Shown here in pieces: positions 17,955 to 27,124 of a stretch of 64,000 bases of DNA. This DNA comes from an uncultured Bacilli bacterium (GTDB taxonomy: Bacteria > Bacillota_I > Bacilli_A > RF39 > UBA660). Positions within the stretch are counted from its first letter, which is position 1; every line of letters starts with the position of its first letter. The notes under the pieces are model-generated. The model had not been told where the DNA came from, ran no database searches, and saw nothing but the letters and a program-made list of their open reading frames with translations. Location of the stretch: positions 361,506 to 425,505 of the forward strand of contig CAKPKR010000001.1 in NCBI GenBank assembly GCA_934167465.1, written 5' to 3'. Position numbers and translations under genes: made by a program.

Positions 17955-19634
17955 TTATAACATATTTTTATTACAATTAATCTTTTTTCCACATCTTCCG
18001 TAAGGATTTCTTATTGGATTCTTATCAACATATTTAAAAGTATAATCATCAAGTATTTTATATTTAAATTTAATTGTTATATTTCTATCTTCATCTGCTT
18101 CTATTCTATCTATTATGGTAAATAATAAGTCTCTATTTGGTTTTTCTATATTTAATAATTCTTTTATCTTCTTCGTATAATTTGGTATTTTATTAGCACT
18201 ATTTTTTCTTTTTAAAATTTCTAGTTCTATTTCTTCTAATTTATCTTTTAGATTTCCTATTTTTTCTTCATAAGGAGTTACTATCATTTTATATGATTCT
18301 AAAGAAATATTTCCATCAATTCTATCTTGATAAACAGTTTTAATATTAGAAGATAATTTTAAAATTTCTTTTGTTATATCTTTCTTTATTTTATCAAGTG
18401 ATTTAGTACCTGAATTAGTTCTACTAATTATTTCTTCATTTAATTCTTTAATACTTAATCCTTTAAATAAATCAGATAATAATTTGTTTAATTCTTCTAA
18501 TACTTCTTCTTCAAAATAATCATATGGAAAGAAATGAGCCTTGCATCTACCTCTAATTGGGTCTCTAGCATATCTATTGCAGTTAATAGTCCAATAGTCA
18601 TGATTCCTTCTATATATTACACCTAATCTATTTCCACACTCTTTGCAATAGATTAATCCCTCTAATAATCTAGTAGGTCTTTTTGTTCTTACATCAACTT
18701 TTCGGTTATGATTATCTCTTTTCTTATTAATTATTCTAAATGTCTCTTTATCTACTAATGGTTCATGAGTATTTTCAACTATTACCCATAAACTTTGATC
18801 TAGTGTTATTTTCTTTTTGGATTTATAACTTATGTTAGTTTGAGTATGTTGTACCATATCACCTGTGTACATTCTATTTTCTAATATTTTTTTAACTGAA
18901 TGTATTGTCCATACATTCTTTTCTTTTACTCTTGAAGATATTGGTAAATTTTTATAAGCACTTGGTGTTGGTGCTCCTAATTTAGTAAGACGAGTTGCTA
19001 TTTCAGATATTCCTATATCATTTGCTTTCCATTCAAACATTTGCTTAACATAAGGTGCTGTATTAGGGTCTATAATTAGATGTCCTTTATCTTCTGGGTC
19101 TCTCATATAACCATAGCATGGTTTACTACCTATAAATTTACCATCTTTTCTTTTTGCATCTAATACATTTCTTATTTTTAATGAGTTTTGTTTACTATAA
19201 TAATCATTACAAGCAATAATGAATGTTGATGAATCATTACTTGCCTGATTTTTCATGCTATCATAGTTTTCAACAATGGATATAAATCTTACTTTATTTT
19301 CAGGAAAATAAGTTTCAATATAATATCCAGTCATTACATGATCTCGACCTAATCTAGATAGATCTTTTACTACTACAAGATTAATCTTTTTATTTTTTAT
19401 ATCTTCAATCATTCTAATAAATCCAGGTCTATCAAAATTAGTTCCTGAATAACCATCATCTACATACTCATCTATTAAATTAAATCCATTTTTTAAACAA
19501 TAGTCTCTTAATATTTCTTTTTGATTAGTAACACTTTCACTATCTGACTCATATTTTTTATCTTTATCTTCTTGAGAAAGTCTAATATAAATACCTGCAT
19601 TATAACTTATATTTGTTAAGTAACTATAATTCAT
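17955..19634 (-). CDS. Large serine recombinase (site-specific integrase)
   Basis: The 559-residue protein has three parts. The N-terminal resolvase catalytic domain carries the nucleophile Ser20 in YIRLSQEDK, then GYSGTNFDRPGF and LVVVKDLSRLGRDHVMTGYYIE. The recombinase DNA-binding domain spans about 170-290. A zinc ribbon (CKECGNRLG ... CNRYARDPIRGRCKAH) and a coiled-coil segment near 380-470 follow. These enzymes join attP and attB without host factors. It is encoded near attL on the minus strand, and the AGGAGG site suits the ATG at 19634. It is the obvious agent of the insertion in the amidase gene. Confidence 0.95.
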   Translation of the reverse strand: MNYSYLTNISYNAGIYIRLSQEDKDKKYESDSESVTNQKEILRDYCLKNGFNLIDEYVDDGYSGTNFDRPGFIRMIEDIKNKKINLVVVKDLSRLGRDHVMTGYYIETYFPENKVRFISIVENYDSMKNQASNDSSTFIIACNDYYSKQNSLKIRNVLDAKRKDGKFIGSKPCYGYMRDPEDKGHLIIDPNTAPYVKQMFEWKANDIGISEIATRLTKLGAPTPSAYKNLPISSRVKEKNVWTIHSVKKILENRMYTGDMVQHTQTNISYKSKKKITLDQSLWVIVENTHEPLVDKETFRIINKKRDNHNRKVDVRTKRPTRLLEGLIYCKECGNRLGVIYRRNHDYWTINCNRYARDPIRGRCKAHFFPYDYFEEEVLEELNKLLSDLFKGLSIKELNEEIISRTNSGTKSLDKIKKDITKEILKLSSNIKTVYQDRIDGNISLESYKMIVTPYEEKIGNLKDKLEEIELEILKRKNSANKIPNYTKKIKELLNIEKPNRDLLFTIIDRIEADEDRNITIKFKYKILDDYTFKYVDKNPIRNPYGRCGKKINCNKNML

Positions 19635-19721
19635 TTTCTACCTCCTCATTTTATAGCACTTAACTTTCTTCGAGACAAGTGCATCTTACCATGATATATA
19701 AAAATAAGCAAATCATTAGAA

Positions 19722-19847
19722 TTATTTTTCTTCCATAATTTGCTTTAATAAATAATTTAAAACTAATTCTTTAAAAATTTCCTTTTTATCTTCTTTCATA
19801 CTTAAATTTATGTCTACTATAAAGGGATTATTCACTAGAATCACCAT
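19722..19847 (-). CDS. Possible 41-residue protein upstream of the recombinase
   Basis: An ATG at 19847 opens a 41-codon frame coding MVILVNNPFIVDINLSMKED and a short helical end. It overlaps the in-frame extension of the SSB-like gene by 20 bp. The sequence before it, ATAAGGATGG, gives only a weak ribosome binding site. Short helical genes of this kind are common beside serine recombinases in Firmicutes elements. Real expression is uncertain. Confidence 0.4.
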   Translation of the reverse strand: MVILVNNPFIVDINLSMKEDKKEIFKELVLNYLLKQIMEEK

Positions 19848-19926
19848 CCTTATATGGTTTAAGTAACTCTTCTAGTTCAGCTAATTCTTCATCTGTTAAT
19901 GGAACTGATTCACATCTTTTACCATT
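19828..19926 (-). pseudogene. In-frame continuation of the SSB-like gene beyond an amber stop
   Basis: Directly after the TAG at 19927-19929 the same frame stays open for 32 codons: NGKRCESVPLTDEELAELEE and on to KPYKDGDSSE, then TAA. It has no start codon and reads as a normal acidic C-terminal tail. I infer that the TAG was once a sense codon, most simply TGG (Trp). Confidence 0.5.
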
Positions 19927-20262
19927 CTAAGTTTCTACTCCGTCATAATCAACACCAATAACTGGACCATTAGTACTAATAAAATCATAATTTTCTATTT
20001 TGGTTACTGTTACATAATTGTGTATTGTTTTATTCTTATCAGAATAAGAATTTAAATATCCTTTTAAATATACATTTTTACCCAATAAAAAAAGACCTTT
20101 ATTATTTTCATAAAGATCTTTATAAACTCTTAAACTAGCATAAACTATATTACTATTTTCATTAGGTGAATACTTCTTACAAGTTAGTCCTAATGTAATA
20201 TATCTATTATTAATTATAATATTATTTACCTCACCAGATAATAATATTTCATTATAAATCAT
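19927..20262 (-). CDS. SSB-like single-stranded DNA-binding protein, probably truncated by an amber codon
   Basis: The 111-residue protein has the strand pattern of a short OB-fold SSB: MIYNEILLSGEVNNI, YITLGLTCKKYS, NIVYASLRVYKD, KNVYLKGYLNSY and NYVTVTKIENYD. It ends GVDYDGVET at a TAG. The same frame then continues 32 codons with an acidic tail, so the stop looks like a nonsense mutation. AGGGGG lies about 8 nt before the ATG at 20262 and favours it over a TTG two codons upstream. Element SSBs support DNA processing during transfer or replication. The OB core is complete, so a shortened protein may still bind DNA. Confidence 0.65.
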   Translation of the reverse strand: MIYNEILLSGEVNNIIINNRYITLGLTCKKYSPNENSNIVYASLRVYKDLYENNKGLFLLGKNVYLKGYLNSYSDKNKTIHNYVTVTKIENYDFISTNGPVIGVDYDGVET

Positions 20263-20374
20263 AAACAAAACCCCCTGTTTAATTATATATATAATTTTTT
20301 ATATATTAATTATCTTTTAATTTATTTATTATACATGCATATCTATTCATATAATTAATGCACAATACTGCATA

Positions 20375-20660
20375 TTATCCTGAATCATCTTGCATATTAT
20401 TCACATATATTCTTCTTTGAATTAAATCATCATTTTTAACTCTTTCAACATTAATATATCCTTTTTCTTTTAATCTCTTTAAAGAATAATTAATTGTTCT
20501 TATTTTAACAAAAGATAAATTAGATAATATTTTATTAGTAGCAAAACAATAACCATTTAATCTACTAAGATTATAAATACTACCAAACAAAAAACAGTCT
20601 GATTTAGTCAAACTGTTATCTTTCATTAATTCTCTTGGAATAATAATAAAATCTTTTTTC
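20375..20660 (-). CDS. Winged-helix DNA-binding protein (replication-initiator-like)
   Basis: The 95-residue protein has the pattern FIIIPRELMKDNSLTKSDCF, then CFATNKILSNLSFVKIRTINYSLKRLKEKGYINVER, a winged helix-turn-helix like that of RepA-N initiators and element regulators. I chose the TTG at 20660 because AGGAGA lies 9 nt upstream. The frame stays open to a TTG at 20773 without a ribosome binding site, which would give 132 residues. It is read toward the SSB-like and recombinase genes and may regulate them. Initiator function is not proven, because the protein is much shorter than known RepA proteins. Confidence 0.6.
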
Positions 20661-20773
20661 AAATATGATACTCTCCTTTCTATAAAATCCCAAAAACACC
20701 AATTTTTAATTGATATTTTTTTATCAGGATAAGACGATGGTACTGCAACACCAATTTTCCTAGGTAAAATCAA

Positions 20774-21225
20774 TGTTTATTATGGTACCAAACTTATTTT
20801 GCACTTGCAAAATTTATCCCATATAGGTAATTTATCTTTAATAAGACATCTAAAAATAGGCAAATAAAAAATCCCAATATATAAAATATTGAGATTTTGT
20901 TGGGATATTAACAAAAAGTAATACCATCTTTTATTTAAACTATTTACCTACTATAGCAAATATATCAGAAATATTTTTATTATGCAAGTTTCATTTACTT
21001 TCCGTTTTTTTTCCTTTTTTTGTCATATTATTAACCTATTATAGCAACTTTATCATAAAAAAATTTATCTGTCCATTCGTTTTAAATGGTACTTTAACCA
21101 TTACTTTAAAAGTAATTTATACTTCACTTTATCTTGTTTTGACCTTTAAATTTAAAGAAATCTAACAATAGAAAAAGAACAAAAATATGAATCTTTTTTG
21201 AAAAATCACTAAAATTTTTTTAAAT
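20774..21225. promoter_or_regulatory. 450-bp non-coding region with two promoter-like repeats and hairpins
   Basis: There is no gene here. On the minus strand, TTGCTATAGTAGG (20946-20958) and TTGCTATAATAGG (21033-21045) are copies 87 bp apart, each shaped as an extended -10, so two tandem promoters may read left toward the winged-helix and SSB-like genes. A hairpin with CCCAATAT / ATATTGAG lies at 20872-20895, and AATGG-N8-CCATT lies near 21086-21103 downstream of the ASCH gene. The leftward leader would be long (about 250-350 nt), leaving room for regulation. Confidence 0.45.
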
Positions 21226-21606
21226 TTATTTAATATCAATATTCCATAATCCTAATTTACCATTAATTACTTTGTCAGATTCTATCTTCTTAACATTCTT
21301 CAATTTCCATGCATAACCGGTTCTAAATTTTGAACCATATGCAATATTTTTTTCATTGATAATTTGTTTATTCAATTCATCATCCAATTCTAAACAATCT
21401 TCTATTTCAACTTCTGCAACTATTCTTTTTGATGGGTATTTTAAATTTAAGTCTTTAAACCTATTCATTTCCTTTTTATCTACACCAGCACCAGCATGTA
21501 TTAATATTTTACCCCTATAATTAGTTTTCCATGATCTGAATTCGTATTTTTTTATTCCTTCAGCCACTAAAGTTGCCCATGGTTGTTTCAATGTTAATAT
21601 CTTCAT
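21226..21606 (-). CDS. ASCH-domain (PUA-like) protein
   Basis: The 126-residue protein is a single ASCH domain: MKILTLKQPWATLVAEGIKK, YEFRSWKTNYRGKILIHAGAG, IVAEVEIEDCLEL, YAWKLKNVKKI and a final GKLGLWNI. ASCH proteins share the PUA-like fold and bind or cut RNA or bind modified nucleotides. GGTGATAA precedes the ATG at 21606, which is preferred over an in-frame start four codons upstream. It is divergent from the restriction endonuclease candidate, with a 90-bp gap. In a defence island it could act on modified bases or RNA, which is inference only. Confidence 0.82.
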   Translation of the reverse strand: MKILTLKQPWATLVAEGIKKYEFRSWKTNYRGKILIHAGAGVDKKEMNRFKDLNLKYPSKRIVAEVEIEDCLELDDELNKQIINEKNIAYGSKFRTGYAWKLKNVKKIESDKVINGKLGLWNIDIK

Positions 21607-21695
21607 ATTTATCACCAATATTATTTTATCACATTTATTAACCTAATTATTAAGAATTTTTGTTTAATATGTTATAATATATATGGAGGTATAGT

Positions 21696-22691
21696 ATGGT
21701 ATTAGATAAAGTAATGTTTGATAAATTACATTCATTTTCAGAAAACATTTGTCAAAATTTTAATATAAAAGAACCAAAAGATAGAAAATCACTTATTAAG
21801 TATCTTGATTCATTACAAAAAGGTATTGATATTGGAGAAATAAACTCTTCATTTATTGGATTAATATTATATGATTTTGTTTCATCAGAAGAAACTCGTG
21901 ATAGACATACAACTGCAAGAATATTTGAAGATATCTTTGGAGAATTAGTTGGTGAAAAAGCTACAGACACTTCATCAAGAGTTAATCCTCAAGTTCCAGA
22001 TTATATTAAAGAATATGATAGTTTATGTAATAATGTAGATTGGACGATTAGTCATGATTTAGCAGGTAATAAAAGGGAAAAGGCTGATCACAAAATTGAT
22101 GAATATGAATTATCTATAAAAACATTAAAGGGTAAATTATATAATAATGATGGCAAAATCATTAATAGTGATTTTAATGATGAAATCAATATAGGTTCAT
22201 TATCACATAGAGCCTTATTTATAGGACTAACTGATAAAGCACTTAGCGATAGAAAAGGCGGTTTAGGTTCTCCAAGACAAACAATACCATTGCTTGAATC
22301 AATAAAAGAAAATAATAAATTTGATGAATTTAAAAGCAGAATAAACAATTATGTTAAATATGTATATAGTGATGACATTTTAATTGTTTATAAATGTGGG
22401 TATAAAATGAAAATAACTTTAATACCTGCAGAATCATTCGTTACCGCAATAACAAAAGCTCTTGATGACGAAAATGGTGGAATAAATTCATTTACAAAAA
22501 TTTGGTACAGATGGGAAAATAATAATTTAAGAATAAGATATACAGCATTAATGGACATGATAAGAAAGTTAAATTTAAATTATTATGACACTATATTAAA
22601 TTTAGAAAATGTATTTGAAAACAAAGAATTTATAGATAATATGATTATCTTAGAAAAACTAATAGATCAAAAAATAGAAGATTTAATTTAA
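21696..22691 (+). CDS. Candidate type II restriction endonuclease (PD-(D/E)XK-like)
   Basis: The 331-residue protein is soluble and unrecognised by family, but its position and one motif point to the endonuclease partner of the neighbouring C5 methyltransferase. Residues around 130-150 read ADHKIDEYELSIKTLKGK, in the style of a PD-(D/E)XK core with acidic residues before SIK. It is convergent with the methyltransferase gene, and the two stop codons overlap by 9 bp. GGAGGT precedes the ATG. It is the only plus-strand gene in the element. Sequence specificity cannot be read. Confidence 0.65.
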   Translation: MVLDKVMFDKLHSFSENICQNFNIKEPKDRKSLIKYLDSLQKGIDIGEINSSFIGLILYDFVSSEETRDRHTTARIFEDIFGELVGEKATDTSSRVNPQVPDYIKEYDSLCNNVDWTISHDLAGNKREKADHKIDEYELSIKTLKGKLYNNDGKIINSDFNDEINIGSLSHRALFIGLTDKALSDRKGGLGSPRQTIPLLESIKENNKFDEFKSRINNYVKYVYSDDILIVYKCGYKMKITLIPAESFVTAITKALDDENGGINSFTKIWYRWENNNLRIRYTALMDMIRKLNLNYYDTILNLENVFENKEFIDNMIILEKLIDQKIEDLI

Positions 22692-23816
22692 AAAATCTTC
22701 TATTTTTATTGGAAAAATTTTAGCTATATTATATGCCATTAATACTGGAACAGCATTTCCTATCTGTCTATAACATGCAGAGGTACTTCCTAAAAATAAA
22801 AATGTATCTGGAAAAGATTGGATTCTTGCAACCTCTCTAACACTCATTCTTCTGTTATATTCAGGATGCGGAATAATTAAAGGCCCTCCAGTTCCACTAC
22901 CTCTTCCCATAATAGTTGGAGAATGTTTATCCCAATATGTCGGTCTATTTCCAACCATATGTGATTTCTTTTGATTTAATTTACATTTAGACGAAGTATG
23001 ATTTAATATTTCACAACCATCAACATTGGTTTCTTCAGGTAATCCATAAATTGTATCTCTTAATGTTTGATATTGATATTTAATATTTGAATCAAAATAA
23101 TCATTAATATTTAACTTTTTCTTATTACATAACTTATTAAACATATCTGTAACAACTAAGTATGTATTTTGAGGCTGTTTAATATTACTATTCTTTGAAT
23201 GAGTTTCTTTTACCAATAATCTCTTTTTAACTTTTTTTAAATCAACTGGTTTTTCCATGATAGGCATTTTAATTTTTTGAGCATAGTCATTTCTTACTCC
23301 AAATATTATTACTCTTTCACGATTTTGTGGAACTCCATAATTCAATGCATTTAATACATTATAATAAACAGTATATCCTTCACCAATAGATTCAATATCT
23401 TTGATAATCATTTCTAAGATTTTTCCTTTTTCCATGTTTTCTAATCCTTTAACATTTTCTAGTAATATAAATTTAGGATTTTTAATTTTAATCATTTTTA
23501 AAACTTGCAAATACAAGAAATTTCTTTCATCTTCCATACTTCTATTGATATTAGCTATTGAAAAACCTTGACAAGGGAATCCACCTATAACTATATCAGC
23601 ATCTGGTATTTCTTTTTTTAATTTTTTTTCATCTTGATTTAAATATTCTAATATATCTCCTCTAACAACCTTGTGTTTATTAAATCTATTAAAATTTTCT
23701 TCATATGTATCAACTGCATAATCATCAAAATCATTTGCCCATACGATTTTGTGACCAGCTAAAGAAAATCCTAAGTCTAAACCACCAGCGCCAGAAAACA
23801 TTGATATTACTTTCAT
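22683..23816 (-). CDS. DNA cytosine-5 methyltransferase
   Basis: This 377-residue enzyme transfers a methyl group from S-adenosylmethionine to cytosine C5. Motif I is FSGAGGLDLGF (7-17), motif IV with the catalytic Cys82 is GGFPCQGFS, motif VI is LLENVKGL, motif VIII QNRERVIIFG, and motif IX/X VREVARIQSFPD with RQIGNAVPVLMA. The target-recognition region (about 200-310) contains SGTGGPLIIPHPEYNRRMS. In a type II system it protects host DNA from the convergent endonuclease. AGGAGTGAT precedes the ATG. The target sequence cannot be deduced. Confidence 0.96.
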   Translation of the reverse strand: MKVISMFSGAGGLDLGFSLAGHKIVWANDFDDYAVDTYEENFNRFNKHKVVRGDILEYLNQDEKKLKKEIPDADIVIGGFPCQGFSIANINRSMEDERNFLYLQVLKMIKIKNPKFILLENVKGLENMEKGKILEMIIKDIESIGEGYTVYYNVLNALNYGVPQNRERVIIFGVRNDYAQKIKMPIMEKPVDLKKVKKRLLVKETHSKNSNIKQPQNTYLVVTDMFNKLCNKKKLNINDYFDSNIKYQYQTLRDTIYGLPEETNVDGCEILNHTSSKCKLNQKKSHMVGNRPTYWDKHSPTIMGRGSGTGGPLIIPHPEYNRRMSVREVARIQSFPDTFLFLGSTSACYRQIGNAVPVLMAYNIAKIFPIKIEDFLN

Positions 23817-23847
23817 TATTTATCACTCCTAACTGATTGTTGCCTAA

Positions 23848-26070
23848 TTATTTTAAATCTATTTCTTCTTCGGCTTTATTATACAATTCAATTTTATTCT
23901 CAACATCAACTTTTGTAACAAGCCATTTTCTTAGAGAACACATTCTTACAAAATCATCAATTCTATTTATTCCATTGATCTCTTTTAATGTAATTACAAT
24001 TCCAAACTTTATTCCTTCACCATCTCTTTTTTCTAATCGCTCTTTAGTCTTAATGCTTATTCCCCATAATTCATTTGAATATTTCTTTTTAGGTCTGGAA
24101 CCATCTTTTAATATTTCGATTATATGTTTTACATTATCCCATTTTCTGTAATTTTTTCGTGCATTTCCTTCATACATATAGTGGCCTTCTTCGGTTTGAT
24201 AGTTATTGTTTATTGTTTTTATATGACCTCTATCATCAATTCTACCAAATGATAAATCCAGCTCAGTATTAGTATAATCTACACCTTGATTTCTTGAACA
24301 ATTTGGAAAATAGCATAATGTTGCCTTAGAGATAAATGGATATTTATCATTATGTAATGGAACAGGAATATCATATGTATATGTATCATATTTTTCAGAA
24401 ATTCCTTCAATAACAAATTTAATTTCATCATCTTTTGAATTAATAATATCTTCTATTCTCTTTGGAACGACACCATACCCTAATAATGGTGCCTGTTTTT
24501 GATTAATAGTTTCTTTCCAATTTGTGGCAGAATCAATTATTAATGCTTTGGCAACTTCTCTACTTAAGCCTAAAATATCAATCAAATATGACATTTTTCT
24601 TGAAATCCATGGAGCAGCAAATGATGTTCCTGCTAATAGGCATTCTCCACAAGAATTACAAGCCTTAATATAATCGTTTTTGTCTCCACCATAATAGCAA
24701 ATATCAGGTTTATTAAAAAACGACAATACTAATCCTTTTCTAGAATATGAAGCTGATTTTCCTTTTGAATCAACTGAATTAACAACCAATGCATTTATCG
24801 AATCTGCAGGAGCGCCAATCATCTCAACACTTTCTTTTTGCTTATTAGTCCCTGCAATTACAAATATAACATTATTTTCATATTGAATTTTATCTAAAAT
24901 TGCCGCTTCGGGTGATATAAAGTTTGGATTGATTTCTAGTGCCGAACCAAGCGATAAATTCCATACTCTAATATCCTTATTGGTTTTTACTATTTCTTTT
25001 ATGTGTCTTAATATCGCAAACGAACTCATTTGCTTAGAAAGTGCAACACCAAAATGTCTAACTTTAAATCTACCACATCCATCATCTAGTTCAGGATTAA
25101 TATTTGGACCATCTACTATAATTGAAGATACTGCTGTACCATGATCCATATCCTGTGAGGATGTTTCTATATCATCTGAAATCATTTTATGATACTCAAC
25201 CCAATTAGAAAAATAGCATCTAGTATCAAATAATGTATCAATTACTCCAATTGTTGGTTCATTGGTTGGATTTGGTAATTTAGGTAATGTATCATCATCT
25301 AATGTAATAAAATCATCTTTTGATAGTTCTGAGATATCACTTAAAGTCATGGCAATTAGATATGGTGCCTTCATTTTTAATAATTCCAATTGGTCTGGTG
25401 TTAATAATACCGTAGAATCTTCCTCGATAATTCTTTGAGTCAAAATATCTATACCCAATTTATCCATGATTTCTTTTATATTATCATCAGTCTTATATAA
25501 AGTAACTAATGCATTGTCACTAATAATATCACTATTATCTGGCAAATCAAACTTTTCTGCATAATATGCATCTACAATTATTTGATTGAAAGCTGATTTA
25601 GAAAGTCCAATGCTTGTCAAATATTTAGATAATGCATCTATATTATCTAATTTTTTTTGTGAAACTACACCAGACATTTTTTCTTTTACACACTTAATAA
25701 CTAAATCTAATTTACTAATAGATGTATTTAATGAATCCAAATGTATATAATGTGTAATAATATGTTTTGGATTTTTTTTATCAGTAAATTTTGCACCTAC
25801 TATTGTGTTATTTGTAACCTTACCAGATTCATGGAGAATTGCAGATATTCTATTACTCTTTGCAATTACATCGATATAATACACACTAATTAGTGCACCT
25901 TTAACAACAGTTTGTGTACTCCAAAAACCATATAATTTTTTTAGTTGAGATAATAAAGTTTCTAAATGCTCGACTAGCACAATTGAACTACCTGGAAGTG
26001 TAGCAGGTCCCGGAGTTGAATTATTAGATCTTTGATGAAATTGTCCTTTTAATTGCAATAAATTATTCAT
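23848..26070 (-). CDS. Subtilisin-like serine protease (IetS-type partner of the AAA+ ATPase)
   Basis: The 740-residue S8 protease has its catalytic triad intact: Asp278 in TIGVIDTLFD, His310 in DMDHGTAVSSI and Ser483 in AGTSFAAPW, with the oxyanion Asn near 409. There is no signal peptide. The N-terminal 270 residues form an unrecognised domain, and about 180 residues follow the protease. It lies 3 bp after the AAA+ gene on the same strand, so they form one operon. A cytoplasmic subtilase with an AAA+ ATPase is the architecture of the IetAS antiphage system described by Gao and colleagues (2020). I cannot test homology directly. Confidence 0.88.
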   Translation of the reverse strand: MNNLLQLKGQFHQRSNNSTPGPATLPGSSIVLVEHLETLLSQLKKLYGFWSTQTVVKGALISVYYIDVIAKSNRISAILHESGKVTNNTIVGAKFTDKKNPKHIITHYIHLDSLNTSISKLDLVIKCVKEKMSGVVSQKKLDNIDALSKYLTSIGLSKSAFNQIIVDAYYAEKFDLPDNSDIISDNALVTLYKTDDNIKEIMDKLGIDILTQRIIEEDSTVLLTPDQLELLKMKAPYLIAMTLSDISELSKDDFITLDDDTLPKLPNPTNEPTIGVIDTLFDTRCYFSNWVEYHKMISDDIETSSQDMDHGTAVSSIIVDGPNINPELDDGCGRFKVRHFGVALSKQMSSFAILRHIKEIVKTNKDIRVWNLSLGSALEINPNFISPEAAILDKIQYENNVIFVIAGTNKQKESVEMIGAPADSINALVVNSVDSKGKSASYSRKGLVLSFFNKPDICYYGGDKNDYIKACNSCGECLLAGTSFAAPWISRKMSYLIDILGLSREVAKALIIDSATNWKETINQKQAPLLGYGVVPKRIEDIINSKDDEIKFVIEGISEKYDTYTYDIPVPLHNDKYPFISKATLCYFPNCSRNQGVDYTNTELDLSFGRIDDRGHIKTINNNYQTEEGHYMYEGNARKNYRKWDNVKHIIEILKDGSRPKKKYSNELWGISIKTKERLEKRDGEGIKFGIVITLKEINGINRIDDFVRMCSLRKWLVTKVDVENKIELYNKAEEEIDLK

Positions 26071-26073
26071 ATT

Positions 26074-27108
26074 CTAATCTCTCCATTCTCTAGAAACCTG
26101 ACTTTTAGAAATCCCAGTAATTATTTCAATTTCTCTAACAGTAAATCCTAGTTTTTGTAAATCTTTTAACTGCAATTTTTTATCTTTATTTATTTTCCTA
26201 TATAATGTTTTTAAATAATCTAATTCACAATCAGGATTACTAAAAGCAATGGATGTTTTAATTAAATTTCTCAAATCTCCAGGGTATGGAATTGGTTCCA
26301 TTAAATTAATTATCTTTTTAAATAGTTTTATATTTCTTCCAGCATTTTTAAATTTTAAAAGCATTTCATTTAAGATATACTCTGAAACTTCCAATAAATC
26401 TTCTCTTGAATAATTGTTAAAATTAATTATAGAATCAAATCTTCTTATTAATGCCTTATCAAATGAAGAAAATAAATTAGTTGTAGCAATAAATAAAATA
26501 TTATCATTTAATTGATCTAATTCTTTTAAAATCGTTGAAGTTGCTCTTCCCATTTCTCTAATATCATTATCATTCATTCTGTCTAATGCTATAGCATCTA
26601 TTTCATCAAAAAGTATTATCACCTTTTCAGGATGAGGCATCTTTTTTATTTCGTAGAACAATTCCGTAATATTCTTAGCAGTTTGTCCTAATTTGCTATC
26701 AACAACCATACTAAAATCCACAGAAAAAATATCCCTTTCAAGTATCCTTGATAATTGCCTTACAGTCTCTGTCTTGCCAGTGCCCGGAGCACCTTCAAAT
26801 AAAAATTTATTTACCCCTACATTGTGTTTAACAGCATGAATTAATCCGATAATATCATCTTTTATGCTTTCAGGTAATGGAAATGGTTCTTTACTTGGAG
26901 ATAGTTTTTTAAAAAAAACTAAGTCAGATTTTTCAATTTGGGGTACAAATGTATTTACATCAGATAGAAGTGCAAGTATATATTCTGATAATTCAACATC
27001 ACCAGTTTTATCAAAGTATTTTGCAATTTCATATGCTTCATTTCTAAAATATTCATCATTATTTTCTGTATGATATTTAATTAAATTTAATATATTCTTC
27101 TTCTTCAT
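26074..27108 (-). CDS. AAA+ ATPase (IetA-type) with C-terminal helix-turn-helix
   Basis: The 344-residue protein has Walker A GAPGTGKT (106-113), Walker B IILFDEID (164-171), sensor 1 in LFIATTNLF and an arginine-finger region IRRFDSII, all of the classical AAA family. The end (LKDLQKLGFTVREIEIITGISKSQVSREW) is a helix-turn-helix. It is the first gene of the operon with the subtilase. AGGTGAT precedes the ATG at 27108; an in-frame ATG at 27126 lies at the transcription start. The ATPase may sense infection and gate the protease, while the helix-turn-helix may bind the repeats in its own promoter (inference). Confidence 0.88.
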   Translation of the reverse strand: MKKKNILNLIKYHTENNDEYFRNEAYEIAKYFDKTGDVELSEYILALLSDVNTFVPQIEKSDLVFFKKLSPSKEPFPLPESIKDDIIGLIHAVKHNVGVNKFLFEGAPGTGKTETVRQLSRILERDIFSVDFSMVVDSKLGQTAKNITELFYEIKKMPHPEKVIILFDEIDAIALDRMNDNDIREMGRATSTILKELDQLNDNILFIATTNLFSSFDKALIRRFDSIINFNNYSREDLLEVSEYILNEMLLKFKNAGRNIKLFKKIINLMEPIPYPGDLRNLIKTSIAFSNPDCELDYLKTLYRKINKDKKLQLKDLQKLGFTVREIEIITGISKSQVSREWRD

Positions 27109-27124
27109 ATTATCACCTATATTC

